The notes beneath the pieces are model-generated. The model did not search any database. It was given only the letters and a program-made list of their open reading frames with translations, and was not told where the DNA came from. This document shows, one piece after another, positions 55,762-64,000 of a DNA stretch of 64,000 nt; the first letter of the stretch is position 1; every line of letters starts with the position of its first letter. The stretch covers positions 86,158 through 150,157 of the forward strand of contig VSDK01013972.1 of the NCBI GenBank assembly GCA_009767595.1. Direction: 5' to 3'. Made by a program: the position numbers and the translations under genes. The DNA comes from Symbiodinium kawagutii (taxonomy: Eukaryota; Sar; Dinophyceae; Suessiales; Symbiodiniaceae).

Positions 55762-55848
55762 GTCCGCCTGGCCGCGCGGCTGATTCCCCGTCCAGCGGAC
55801 GAGTTGGCCATGGGCGACTCGTGGCATATGACGCCCGTGCACCTGGCG
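55762..55848 (+). CDS. Exon joining ankyrin repeats b and c (unit 3)
   Basis: Acceptor TTGCCACCAG, phase 0. Reads VRLAARLIPRPADELAMGDS then WHMTPVHLA over exactly 29 codons, ending at CTGGCG/GTACCT in phase 0. With its neighbours it gives LSDDAETVRLAARLIPRPAD and WHMTPVHLAASINGLDAIKV, two consecutive ANK repeats about 37 residues apart. This is the strongest splice reconstruction in the window. Confidence 0.87.
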
Positions 55849-56250
55849 GTACCTTGGAGCGATGCGACGGTTGCTGAGCCAAAGTGGAAACTAAACGTTA
55901 ATAAAAATGGAATTAATAAGTATAGCAATAACAATCATAGGTGATAGTAATGGTTAATAACTATTAACCAATTGATTAATTAACCATAGTTAATAGTAAT
56001 AGTAATGGTTGATGAATAGTTAATATTGGTTAACCAATTGATTAACCATTAATTAATAGTAATAGTTAACCATTGGTTATTATTGATGGTTAATAATGAT
56101 TAATACTTGTTAATAATGGTTAAACTATGGTTAGTCATGGTTAATACTTTAGTAATAGTTAACAATTAATGAATAGTTATTAACCATTATTACCGCAAGT
56201 ATACTTATTGATATCATGGTTAATAACGGTGACGTTTAGTGAAGTAATAA

Positions 56251-56276
56251 AACCCCTAAACCCTAAACCCTAAAAC
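56251..56276 (+). repeat. Interstitial telomere-like (CCCTAAA) motif
   Basis: ACCCCTAAACCCTAAACCCT followed by AAAACC: about three units of the TTTAGGG-type telomere repeat on the reverse strand. A single TTTAGGGTTTTAG occurs at about 56629. Confidence 0.75.
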
Positions 56277-58137
56277 CGTGAAGTTAGAACCAATTTTAAC
56301 GGTGAAGTAATAGTGAATAATGGTTAATCATTGGTTATTATTGATGGTTAATGGTGGTTAATACTTGTTAATAATGGTTAAACTATGGTTAATAATGGTT
56401 CATAATGGTTAATAATGGTTAATGATGTAGGGGATAAGAACCAACAATAAAGGTTTTAACCATTCAAATTTGGTTGATGGTTAATAATCATGATATCCCA
56501 ACTGGTAGTCAATGTGATTTAAACCAATCATGGTTTTGTAGGATGGTTTTGATCATATTAACTACCAGTTCCCAATGATATTGATGGTTTTGATATGACG
56601 GCTTTGACATTTAAAAGGATGAGTGATGTTTAGGGTTTTAGTATGATTTTACTCTGGAAAGGTTTTAATCATATTGAGCTAGTGAATGGTTTTAACCAAT
56701 CATGTTGGTAACTAGTGATATATGACTTAGCCAGTGATATGATTAGTAACTAGCGATTGGTAAGCAATATAGGTGAAGTAGCTAGTGATTGGTTTTAGCT
56801 ACCAATGATAGTGATTTGTTTTGATAAAATCCCAAACTATTGATTTGTTTTAATCCAGCGGTGATGGTTTTAGCTATCAATCATATTGCCTGATCACTGC
56901 TACTACACACATTAGAGAATCCCTAGTTAACCAATGATAGTTTTAACCACTGATGGTTTAATGGTTAAACCTTTTACAGTATTTTTTACCAACGGCTCGA
57001 CCATCATTTATTGGGTATAAACCAGATTGAATGGTGTTTAAACCATGTAGTTGTTTATTGTTATTAGTTATTACCCATGATAATCATAGCGATCAGTTGT
57101 GATCATTTGTGATCATGAGTGATCAAACCATGAGTGATAATTAATGACTTACCAATAATGGTTTAACAAAGGGTAAACTTAATATCTAGTTACTCATATG
57201 AGGTCAAACACAATTTTGTTTACTGAAAAATCACGGTTACTGATGATCACCAAAGATTGATGCATTCTAATTGTTGTAACGTGAATGCTAGTTAGTGATG
57301 TTTGGTGATGGTCAGTGATGGTTAGTGAAGGGCAGTGATGGTTAGTGATGATTAAATGATGGTTGAGTGATCACAAACCTATCAACCATTTGTGACCAGT
57401 TGACCATGAATGACAGCTTAGTGATGGTTTGTTAGTTCTAAAATGACCAGAGTGAAACTATGCTGACTGGTTTTTAGCGTGATGGTTACCAAGTAGACCA
57501 TGTCTGATAGACCGGTTTCATTGATAGTTATCATTAATAAACCTGCTTAAGATCGTTTCACTCTGGCAAACTAACCTGGCTAGCTAGAGGGTAAAGGATC
57601 GCCCAATGGAGACCACGACGGTGACAAACTGGTCAACTTGGTTAATAGGGATCACAACCAAGAACAGTCAAGAAATCTTGGGAAGATTCGGTTAGTTTTG
57701 CGAGTGAAAAAGACACTGTAACCATGATTTCATTGACCAATAGTGTTTGTGGCTGTGTCACGTGTGGCAGCCGACACCGTAAGAATGGTAGGTGAACATC
57801 TCGCGGTTTGACGATTTTCTGTTCATTTGGGAGTGTGAGCAACGGGGGTACAATATCTATTGGTCAACAACCATGAATAGCTTAAGGTTTTGCAACTGCT
57901 TTTGAGTTTGTGATTTCCTTATGTCAGGTCGGCTCACCGGGGATGTTACCCGCCTTGTTTTTATTGGCTAAATGGTTTCCTATTGCTGTATTACCCTCGT
58001 CATTGGCGGTACTGCCGATCCCGTCGATGATGTACGGTTATGCACCGCTGATGTTGTTCACTCCTCGGCTCGGACTGCATAGCTGTTGATCCATCGTTGC
58101 TATCATCCCTGCCATTCCTGGTTCTAGACCCTTCTGT

Positions 58138-58252
58138 TGCATGGGTCAAGGCTTTAACCAACCGATGAGGGATAATAACCAACAATAGCAGGGAAAACGA
58201 TGGTTGATAGTGAGGGAACCAGGGGGACTAAGGGTTTTGACCCATAGCCTTG
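58138..58252 (+). repeat. Family C element
   Basis: Left GCATGGGTCAAGGCTTTAAC, right AGGGTTTTGACCCATAGCCT. Confidence 0.72.
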
Positions 58253-58479
58253 TCAGTGATTGCTTTGGTTTGTTGCTTGTTCATCCTAATGACTGTTTCA
58301 TACAATTGCTGGCTTTGTCAGGAAATTCGTTTACAATATTAGACAAAAGTAAACCCTAAGCACCACAACGTTGATAACCACAACTCACAACATTACGAAC
58401 CATTTAACAACCAATGAATGACATATAACAACCAATTAATAACGTTTAACACCCCATTAATCACATATATGAATATTAA

Positions 58480-58600
58480 CCATTGGTTTATGAATATTAA
58501 CCATTGGTTTATGAATATTAACCATTGTTTAACACCCAATTAATCACATTGATTGCAATCAGCAATAGCAGTGGTTTATGAATATTAACCATTGGAACTA
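58480..58600 (+). repeat. About 27-bp tandem repeat
   Basis: TATGAATATTAACCATTGGT recurs three to four times, upstream of the 58740 exon. Confidence 0.8.
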
Positions 58601-58739
58601 TTAACCACTTAACAACATTCAGAACTATTTACTGTAACAACCAATGAATATCATATCTAATAATCATTCATACCCACTGCTATTGCTGATTGCAGCCGCG
58701 GGTTGACTAAAACAAAGCGCCGGGTGGCGCAGAAGCGAG

Positions 58740-58785
58740 GCGAGTATCAATGGCTTGGATGCCATCAAAGTGCTGATGGAGCTGG
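58740..58785 (+). CDS. Ankyrin repeat c second half (unit 3)
   Basis: Acceptor GAAGCGAG, phase 0. Reads ASINGLDAIKVLMEL, completing TPVHLA of the previous exon into a canonical ANK repeat. The donor is either CTGG/GTGCCT (58785, phase 1, used here because it fits the next exon), TGG/GTGTAA (58793, phase 0) or GGGT/GTAAGG (58795, phase 2). Confidence 0.78.
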
Positions 58786-59235
58786 GTGCCTGGGTGTAAG
58801 GGCCGACGAGGGCCTGAAGGATGTGGATTGAAGGTGAAGTTGCTGGTGATTTTGGTGGTTAATGATGGTTAATAATGGTTGATAGGTCAACAACTACTAG
58901 TTGATGGTGATTATTTGGACGGGAGACAGCCATTCACATGAGTTGAAAATGCAGTGAAGATGAAGTTGCTGGTGATTTTGGACCGGATACGGCCATTCAC
59001 ATGAATTTTTTTAAAATGCAGGAGAGTAAGCAACAACGATAGGTAAACAACTACTAGTTGATGGTGATTGTTTGGACGGAATACAGCCAGTAAGAATGGT
59101 GAATAATGGTTAAATCATGCTTAATCTAGTAAGGGTTAACAATGGTTGATGGTTAACAGTGGCTTCATTTATGGACCATTTTGACGGTTACAAGGGTCAA
59201 GAATAGAGTAACCAACAACAATAGTTAAACAACTA

Positions 59236-59343
59236 CTAGTTGGTGGTTTGTTGACCTTTTTGCCTTTTCTTCACTATTAACAAAGAATTGATGGACTAAT
59301 TAACCCATATGGGTAATGACAGGGTGGTTCAACCATCAACCAG
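59236..59343 (+). repeat. Family B element
   Basis: Left CTAGTTGGTGGTTTGTTGAC, right GTTCAACCATCAACCAG. Confidence 0.74.
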
Positions 59344-59519
59344 TTCAATTTCACGTGGCATACCTGATCAGCCGGTTATCAGAAATCCACAGAAGATGAC
59401 CGTGATGGTGATTCCTTGCTTCCTCGGAAGCGCATGGTTGCCCATTTTTGGGAGTGGGGTGATGGCATACAAGCAGTGGAGTAGTAGAAAGGTAGTGTAT
59501 ATAATTTCACATATTAAGT

Positions 59520-59625
59520 GTATATATGTATATATATACATATATATATATTATTTATTTATTTATTTGTTTATTTATGTATGTATTTATTTATTTATTT
59601 ATCTATTTGTGTATTTATCTTGTAG
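59520..59625 (+). repeat. (TA)n and (TTTA)n microsatellite
   Basis: TATATATATATTATTTATTT and further TTTA units. It drives the I/Y/L-rich open frames here. Confidence 0.93.
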
Positions 59626-60606
59626 GTTCAGATAGTACAGAGATTGTGTATCGATATTTTGTCGCTTTATGTTACTGTGAGTGTAATCCAGGGCAACATT
59701 GGCCAATCACCGTCAACGCCAAGTGGCCATTAATTACCAATCCTTTGGGGAATGACAGTGTTTATTTTTGGTATTTTCTCCCCTTCTTGCTTTTTGTTTG
59801 CCCCTTGTGACAATCACTGGATATCACTGTTTGTGCATCACAATCACAATACTAATATTATTTCATTCGATCAGTACACTGGTGTTTGTTGGTTGTTAGT
59901 CTTTGCTTAACATTAACAGCAATCTAACAACCATTCACAATAGTGAGCAAACAAGAACTACGTAGTTGATATCATCAACTACAGGTAACAGCCATTAAGA
60001 TTAACAATGATCAGCAACATTGAAACTATGTTCCACCTCACTTCTTGACCATCCATTCAATTGACCGCTAACCATCCTGTTTTGTTTTATTGGATTTATG
60101 AGATCACAAGAAACCACTGCCAGTTGATCAGCTGGCTATGGTTGCGCTAATTGTTTGTCATTGACGATTGACCGCTGAGTATCCACGGGTTGGTGATTAC
60201 ACTAGTGATGTTGTTGGTATATCCTTCCCTTCGACTGTCTGTCATTTCCCGGCATGGTGTTCATTGATCGTGAACCAGCTATTACCACTTCTTCCATCAT
60301 GAACAAATCATTGTTTTCTTCTATCATGACCATTGTCTACTTATCAACCATTAGCCAGCTATTTTGCACCATTTCTTCTTGCTCACTGTTTATCATTAAC
60401 CACTAACCATTAGCATCAGCTTCTTGTCTATTACAGTATGACCAATTATTGTAATCATTAATCATCTATTCATGAACCAGCTCAATACCAATAAGCTTAT
60501 ATTGTATTATAACCAATTGTCTGGTTAATAATTTACTAATGTAATGAATATTCATGAACCAGCTTGTAATGTAATCATTACCAAGCTCCAACCAACCAAC
60601 CTCCAG

Positions 60607-60683
60607 TTGTAGAACGAGCTCCGCTAGGTGTACCGATGGATCGGCACATGGGTCTCCCGGCGCTGGTTGGCGCGATGTGGAGA
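60607..60683 (+). CDS. APL-type exon (unit 3)
   Basis: Acceptor CCTCCAG, one base carried in. Reads VVERAPLGVPMDRHMGLPAL then VGAMWR, ending at TGGAGA/GTGGGA in phase 0. RAPLGVPM occupies the place of HEAPLHATM in unit 2 and LPALVGAM that of VSLVAAVA. Another frame (CTDGSAHGSPGAGWRDVESG) is open too, so paralogue order and phase decide. Confidence 0.52.
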
Positions 60684-61676
60684 GTGGGAAAGGCTCACAA
60701 CGGGTAATTTTTAACAATAGTTTATTAGTGGTCAATCAGTCGTTAAGAATGGTTGATGATATGATTAATGGATGTTTAGTGATGGTCAATTAGTGATTCA
60801 CGAGTGGTTGATAATCGTTAATAATGACAAATAGTGACTATTAATGGTCAATAATAGTTAACGGTTGAATCGTTTCCACAAAGTCTTTAGGGATCTTTCA
60901 ACTCTTTGGAATCGGAAGTATGTTGGTGGTGTACTTGATCACGGAAGTAATGTTGCTTATTGATATCAACTAGTTGTTGCCATTGATGATCAAGTACACC
61001 ACCAAGATAAGTTATCTTAAGTAATAAGCATTAACAAGCTCAACACCAATATCAACTTGTTAATGTTAATGGTTATCAGTTGATGATTTCAACTAGCTGT
61101 CGCCATTAGAGCCATTGAGGCCCAACTAGTCGTTGACGATTCATGAGTTCATGAAAAACCTGTAGTTTGCGTATGGAACTCCTAGCGATTATTGACAATT
61201 GACCTCGACCGTGAATTAGATATGAGCCCATATGAGTGATATCACCAGTACTGACTACGATGATCTAGTTGCATGAAACAGAATAGTGCTATATAGTTGG
61301 TATTGCTATAGCTATTTACCATTACCTACCAAGATCAAGCATTTGCTACTGTCATCGACGAGTAGCTCATTATCAAATACTCAAATAAATCATTAACGAC
61401 TAGTAGCAACCTTAACGTAGTACATCCAATGAGGTTCCCCATCAATCCAACAAATTCACCTATATAAACCATTGATTAATTGTACTAATGCAACTAATTC
61501 AACTATATCAACCATTCAACTACATAAACCATTGATTAGTCCAACTAATTCAACTAATCCTACCATGAAAATTCAACGAATCCTACCATTCCTACCATTT
61601 CATTACGCCTAGCGACCTTGCCCGCCATCGCCCGGCGCCCGGTGGGTCATGGCCCGCGGCGTCAGGTCCCAGCAAG
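60684..61676. other. Probable intron
   Basis: GGTTGATGATATGATTAATG words at the 5' end (60710-60870), an inverted pair GGTGGTGTACTTGATC / GATCAAGTACACCACCAA (60925-61005), and CAACTAATTCAACTA repeats before the exon. Confidence 0.5.
60925..61005. repeat. Inverted repeat, about 80 bp
   Basis: TTGGTGGTGTACTTGATCA at left and TGATCAAGTACACCACCAA at right, a perfect inverted repeat of about 19 bp around a loop. Not one of families A-E. Confidence 0.75.
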
Positions 61677-61743
61677 TTGGAAGATGGCAGTGTGGTGCTG
61701 GTGCAGCCGAAGCCACGACTGATGGACGGGCCGGGGAAGGGGG
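61677..61743 (+). CDS. LVQP exon (unit 3), end uncertain
   Basis: Acceptor CCAGCAAG, phase 0. Reads LEDGSVVLVQPKPRLMDGPG then KG. It matches LQEGTITLVQPREM at 34.4 kb. No GT donor occurs before the in-frame TGA (61767-61769), so either a GC donor (GGGGG/GCTGCT, 61743, phase 1) is used or this frame is terminal. A second long open frame in the same island (AEATTDGRAGEGGLLGAAAA, donor ACCAG/GTGGGT) is the main rival. Confidence 0.5.
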
Positions 61744-62416
61744 GCTGCTGGGGGCTGCTGCCGCGGCGCTGCGCTTGAAGGCGCGTGCAAAAGCTGGTAC
61801 CAGGTGGGTTTGGTGATGCTTATCATGATGGTGATGATGGGATTTCGTGATTAATGGTTTTAAGTTGATTAATGGTTGGGGAGAATGAGATGAATGGATT
61901 TCGTACAACCAGGTGGATAAGGAGATTAATGGTGTAACCATGTCTACATATGTCTACTAATGGTTATTATGAGTTGGTTTATGTTTGTCAGGATGCGGTT
62001 TTGAATTGTTTATATTTTTTCTATTGACACCGATGGTTTTGTTTTGTATTGTGATCAAACCAGTTGTTTTAACCATGGTTATTTGATAGTGGCCAACTTG
62101 TTAGTTCCTACCAATTCTGAATAGTGATGTGATAACTACCATTACTTCCACCATTGATAAGCATGTGCAGCATGCTTTGGATTTTGCCGAATCTTGTTTC
62201 GGCGTTTGGGAGCGTTAAGAAAACGTTGATTGAACCATCCTGATTGCTGGGTTTTATAGGAGTTATAACTTAAATCTCAAAACCATGAGTAATGATAACT
62301 TACAACCATTGATAATGGTCAATGATAGGGATAAAAGCAACAATAGTGGTTAAACAACAAATTGCGTTGTCAGACGAAGGGATTTCCGTTGGATTTCGTT
62401 TTCGATCTCGCCGCAG

Positions 62417-62475
62417 GACAGCATGAGCAGCTCAACCATGAACACCAACCTCACCATCAACACCGATGAGGCTGG
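62417..62475 (+). CDS. Possible short exon (unit 3)
   Basis: Acceptor CTCGCCGCAG is good. One frame reads DSMSSSTMNTNLTINTDE with a GC donor (GATGAG/GCTGGT), phase 0 into the next exon. Another frame (QHEQLNHEHQPHHQHR) fits the carried base from the previous exon. Neither satisfies both sides, so this is tentative. Confidence 0.25.
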
Positions 62476-62536
62476 TCACATGCACCACAGGTGTCACAGG
62501 CCTTGTGGGAGCCAGGATTGGTGACCCTGGTCCCTC

Positions 62537-62622
62537 ACATGGCTGGCTGGAAAATCGACATGTCTTTATCGGAAACCGTGGGAAATCAGTTTTTAGAGGG
62601 TGGATTTTCTATTGAGAAGTTA
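62537..62622. repeat. Family E element, second copy
   Basis: ATGGCTGGCTGGAAAATCGA at left, GGAAACCGTGGGAAATCAGT inside, GGTGGATTTTCTATTGAG at right. Confidence 0.5.
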
Positions 62623-63131
62623 GTTTTTTCAGAAGGTACTATACTTCCACAGGCGCATCTCCAAAGTGCTATCCTTCGATCCGTAGTTGACATGACTGTA
62701 GTGGGAACCCAGTTTGGATGACTATATCATCAGTGATGTTGAACCGATCTTGGTCCAGGACAGTTGTCGCTCCGAATTTCCATCTAAAAGCCTGTTGATT
62801 GCACTGCAACCGTCCAACAATTGAACCCGGAATCACTTAACCATAGATCAACCATCATGCAACCATCAAAATTTCCACAAAATCAACTATCAATTGCCCG
62901 TCAATTCATCATGGATCAACCATCATGTAACCATCAAATATAAGCATGAATATATCAATAATAGATATTAGTAAATCAACCAAATATAACCATCATCTAA
63001 CCATCATATAACCATCATAGATCCACCATAGATCAACCATAGATCAGCCATAGATCATATAACCCTCATAAAACCATCATCTAACCACCCCACAAGAAAG
63101 CCCAGGCCATCACTGGGACAGGGCCCGCCAG

Positions 63132-63207
63132 GACGCTCCTTTGCCCTGGCAGCTGGCCATGGTGCGCGGCGTCGCCGGCAGCGACCTCACCGTGAAGTTC
63201 CCGGGGG
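63132..63207 (+). CDS. Strand-rich domain exon (unit 3)
   Basis: Acceptor GCCCGCCAG, phase 0. Reads DAPLPWQLAMVRGVAGSDLT then VKFPG, ending at a GC donor GGGGG/GCAAGG. It is paralogous to the 13947 and 37937 exons (L-x-x-V-x-x-V-x-x-x-x-x-T-V-K pattern). A VEL(D/E)RC exon would be expected about 1 kb beyond, outside the window. Minus-strand ORF 63081-63335 is a shadow. Confidence 0.65.
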
Positions 63208-63227
63208 GCAAGGCCCGGACAACCAGA

Positions 63228-63316
63228 GATGGATGGATTTTTTGGATGGATTTTTTGGATTTTTTGGATTTTTTGGATTTTTTTTATTTGGATTTTTTGG
63301 ATGGATTTTTTAGATG
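63228..63316 (+). repeat. GGATTTTTT tandem repeat
   Basis: About nine copies of GGATTTTTT with GGATGGA variants, directly after the 63132 exon. Confidence 0.9.
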
Positions 63317-63597
63317 GAAGAAATGTGGCATTCATGAGAACTGCTATCTAACTATCATACATTTATATCTATCTATCTATCTAGTTGTTTGATTTAATAA
63401 CTATCATAATTTATCATCTATCATAGCTATTTCTGATTGATAGCTACCAGTAGTACCCGAGCAAGCCGGGGGCGGAAGTTTCCCAAGGTCAACCACTATA
63501 AGATCAAAGAAAACGGTGGCCTATAATTCAGAGGCAAAAGTGCCTATAGTTTGTTGGAATGGTTGTTTCAAAAAATTGTGCTTCCTGTTGCGCGATA

Positions 63598-64000
63598 AAA
63601 CCACCACACAAAACCACCAGCACAAAACCAGCAAAACAAGACCACCACACAAAGCCACCAACACAAAACCACCAACGCAAAACCACCAACGCAAAACCAC
63701 CAGCGCAAAACCACCAACACAAAACCACCAACAAAGCCACCACACAAAACCACCAACAACACAAAACCACCAACAAAGCCCCCACACAAAACCACCAACA
63801 AGCCACCACACAAAACCACCACACAACACCACCACACAAAACAACCACAGAAAAAACACCAGCAAAACCACCAACAGAGCCACCAACAAGCCACCACACA
63901 AAACCACCAGCGCAAAACCACCAACGCAAAACCAGCAAAACAAGACCACCACACAAAGCCACCAACAGAAAACCACCAACACAAAACCACCACACAAAAC
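63598..64000 (+). repeat. Degenerate AAAACCACCA-CACA satellite
   Basis: Units of 9-15 bp such as CACAAAACCACCAACG, CACCACACAAAGCCACC and AAAACCAGC. All three minus frames are open as W/V/G/C-rich runs (VVLCWWFCVGGF), which are not genes. It extends past the window edge. Confidence 0.95.

Larger units (their letters stand above)
55849..58739. other. Long probable intron
   Basis: 55890-56460 is GGTTAATAATGG-rich, with a CCCTAAA motif at 56251-56276. 56460-57560 is TTTTGATGGTTTTAACC-type DNA. Family C lies at 58138-58252. 58380-58650 has AATATTAACCATTGGTTTAT repeats before the exon. Confidence 0.6.
58786..60606. other. Probable intron
   Basis: Contains a 58880-59090 direct repeat (GAAGTTGCTGGTGATTTTGG and CAACTACTAGTTGATGGTGA twice), family B (59236-59343), and (TA)n/(TTTA)n tracts (59520-59620). 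AACCATTAGCCAGCTATT-type DNA lies before the exon. Confidence 0.5.
61744..63131. other. Probable intron(s)
   Basis: Contains GGTGATGATGGGATTT repeats (61810-61870), a small possible exon at 62417, a family E copy (62537-62622) and ACCATCATCTAACCATCATA repeats up to the next exon. Confidence 0.45.
63208..64000. other. Probable intron to the window edge
   Basis: GATTTTTTGGATGGATTTTT repeats (63228-63316), (CTAT)n (63368-63384), then a CACAAAACCACCA array to the end. Confidence 0.5.

Noticed and set aside
63521..63997. Minus ORFs of 141-158 codons rich in W, V, G and C
   Set aside because: Produced by the AAAACCACCA array; all three frames give the same kind of low-complexity string.
1..64000. 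Dinoflagellate spliced-leader sequence, tRNA, rRNA, snRNA, CRISPR, operon or Shine-Dalgarno signals
   Set aside because: I looked for the usual words and shapes by eye and found none that I could support.

Overview
This looks like nuclear DNA of a large-genome protist, most likely a dinoflagellate. The reasons are short GC-rich coding islands in AT-rich, repeat-packed non-coding DNA; all credible coding on one strand; at least one well-supported GC-AG splice pair; a CCCTAAA-type interstitial motif; and a 94-bp tandem repeat at 18.7-19.0 kb whose translations resemble repeat-derived ORFs I remember from Symbiodiniaceae and relatives (memory, not checked). No prokaryotic gene, rRNA, tRNA or CRISPR array was seen. 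Two assembly gaps (about 19018-19596 and 49118-49279) lie inside tandem repeats.

The long ORFs are not genes. The coding content is a series of about 37 short exons (roughly 40-190 bp) on the + strand. I found them by reading GC-rich islands in three frames, looking for AG acceptors and GT/GC donors, and testing whether reading-frame phases chain from one exon to the next. From 22.4 to 34.5 kb and from 40.3 to 60.7 kb the phases chain continuously and join half-motifs into ankyrin (ANK) repeats. For example, the exons at 54012, 55762 and 58740 join into two consecutive ANK repeats. Introns are about 0.6-3 kb.

The chain shows a repeating order: ANK repeat a (CLHRAAR), ANK b (VLHHA), ANK c (TPVHxA), an APL-x-x-x-M segment, an L-x-x-G-x-x-x-LVQP segment, a linker exon, a strand-rich exon, then an exon with VEL(D/E)RC and PTP(L/I)VLAE. 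It is seen once from about 17.6 to 39.0 kb and again from about 40.3 kb to past the right edge. The end of an earlier unit lies at about 0.7-15.2 kb. Matching landmarks are about 23-27 kb apart. This is either a head-to-tail tandem array of diverged paralogous genes or one giant internally duplicated ANK gene. In-frame stops just after both VEL(D/E)RC exons slightly favour separate genes. Function is unknown beyond probable protein-protein interaction through ANK repeats.

The introns are built from four families of short inverted-repeat elements. A (about 100 bp) has tips TTTCTCAAAATAGGGG. B (about 100-120 bp) has tips CTGGTTGGTGGTT and ends in CAACCAG. C (about 115-150 bp) has tips GGCTATGGGTCAA. 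D (about 85-130 bp) has tips ACAAGGTGGGCCCC. B and D carry GT near the left tip and AG near the right tip, as introner-like elements would. Around most exons the upstream intron end is rich in AACCATCATCAACC and the downstream end in GGTTGATGATGG, so the two ends of each intron are complementary. Satellites with periods of about 10, 12, 40, 94, 100, 119 and 297 bp also lie in introns, and several make spurious ORFs on both strands.
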